Positions 5,096 through 5,636 of a stretch of 5,636 bases of DNA are shown here, piece by piece. Positions within the stretch are counted from its first letter, which is position 1, and each line of letters begins with the position of its first letter. The translations under genes were made by a program, and so were the position numbers. Origin of the DNA: Betaproteobacteria bacterium (GTDB lineage: Bacteria > Pseudomonadota > Gammaproteobacteria > Burkholderiales > Burkholderiaceae_C); contig VBCQ01000139.1 in NCBI GenBank assembly GCA_005882155.1, positions 1 to 5,636 on the forward strand, written 5' to 3'. The notes beneath the pieces were generated by a model that was given only the letters and a program-made list of their open reading frames with translations, searched no databases and was not told the DNA's origin.

Positions 5096-5636
5096 ATGTC
5101 CGAACCCATCATTGCCGTGGATCACGTGACCAAGCAAGTGCACGACTCCACCGGATCGCTGACCATTCTCCACGAGATCGATTTCACCTTGCAGCCGCAG
5201 CAGTCGGCGGCGATCGTCGGCGCGTCGGGGTCGGGCAAGAGCACCTTGCTGTCGATCATCGCTGGCCTCGACACGCCGACCACCGGCAGCGTGATGCTCG
5301 CCGGCACCGACCTGTTCACCCTCGACGAAGACGCTCGCGCCGCGGTGCGAGCTGCCAAGGTGGGCTTCGTGTTCCAGAGCTTCCAGCTGCTCGGCAATCT
5401 GACTGCGCTCGAGAACGTGATGCTGCCGCTGGAGCTGCAAGGCCGCTCCGATGCGCGCGTGCTCGCCACCGACATGCTTAAGCGGGTGGGTCTCGGCGAG
5501 CGGTTACGCCACTATCCGAAGGTGCTGTCGGGGGGAGAGCAGCAGCGCGTCGCGTTGGCGCGCGCCTTCGTCGTGCGCCCTGCGGTTCTGCTCGCCGATG
5601 AGCCTACCGGCAGCCTCGATTTCGCGACGGGTGAGA
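5096..5636 (+). CDS. ybbA: ABC transporter ATP-binding protein, YbbA/LolD type (3' end outside window)
   Basis: The first 180 residues of a cytoplasmic ATPase are present. It has Walker A GASGSGKST (42-50), Q-loop Gln94 in FVFQSFQLLGNLTALENVMLP, signature LSGGEQQR (144-151), Walker B AVLLADEP (163-170, catalytic Glu169) and the D-loop SLD (173-175). The H-loop lies beyond the edge. The FQSFQLL..LTALENVMLPLEL segment and short compact domain place it in the MacB/LolD/YbbA (type VII) class, which powers FtsX-like permeases that extract or move lipids, lipoproteins or peptides rather than import solutes. Divergent pairing with tesA matches E. coli ybbA, so an FtsX-like YbbP-type permease gene is expected just past the right edge. 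The ATG at 5096 gives MSEPIIAVDHVTK, normal for the family. LolD is the main alternative, but lolD normally follows lolC/lolE rather than facing tesA. Confidence 0.93.
   Translation, partial: MSEPIIAVDHVTKQVHDSTGSLTILHEIDFTLQPQQSAAIVGASGSGKSTLLSIIAGLDTPTTGSVMLAGTDLFTLDEDARAAVRAAKVGFVFQSFQLLGNLTALENVMLPLELQGRSDARVLATDMLKRVGLGERLRHYPKVLSGGEQQRVALARAFVVRPAVLLADEPTGSLDFATGE

Noticed and set aside
5122..5129. TCACGTGA palindrome (contains CACGTG) near the ybbA start.
   Set aside because: It lies inside the ybbA coding sequence (His-Val codons), is short, and no known bacterial regulator site of this form is expected here.

Overview
The window is GC-rich proteobacterial chromosome, densely coding on both strands. 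The third codon position is strongly G/C-biased, and long spurious open frames run antisense to the real genes. The protein families and the tesA/ybbA-type arrangement point to a betaproteobacterium, most likely Burkholderiales (Rubrivivax/Leptothrix/Methylibium-like). That placement is inferred from protein style, not from a marker gene.

Layout: (1) Positions 1-1430, minus strand, hold a two-gene unit. A small secreted or anchored protein with a Cys-x-x-Cys motif (DUF2946-like) is followed by an outer-membrane beta-barrel porin/receptor-like protein cut by the left edge. (2) Positions 1431-1569 are a divergent intergenic region with an AT-rich patch, two overlapping inverted repeats and a candidate extended -10. 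(3) Positions 1570-2106, plus strand, encode a complete type I peptide deformylase, probably a second deformylase because no fmt lies beside it. (4) Positions 2107-2238 are non-coding, with a possible ECF-type promoter and a small dyad before the next gene. (5) Positions 2239-4419, plus strand, encode a 726-residue exported protein: a FecR-like domain, a Trp-rich DUF6600-type block, a long Pro/Ala/Gln-rich region and a charged Glu/Arg tail. (6) Positions 4420-5079, minus strand, encode a periplasmic SGNH-hydrolase (TesA-type arylesterase/thioesterase), whose stop codon abuts that of gene 5. (7) Positions 5096-5636, plus strand, encode the ATPase of a LolD/YbbA-type ABC transporter, cut by the right edge and divergent from tesA with 16 bp between start codons.

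The genes do not form one pathway. The envelope theme is strong (porin, small exported protein, FecR/DUF6600 protein, periplasmic esterase, ABC ATPase of the lipoprotein-release/YbbAP class), while def is a housekeeping gene. I saw no mobile element, CRISPR array, tRNA, rRNA or toxin-antitoxin pair. The least understood parts are the DUF2946-like/porin pair with its possible operator, and the FecR-DUF6600 protein with its low-complexity tail.
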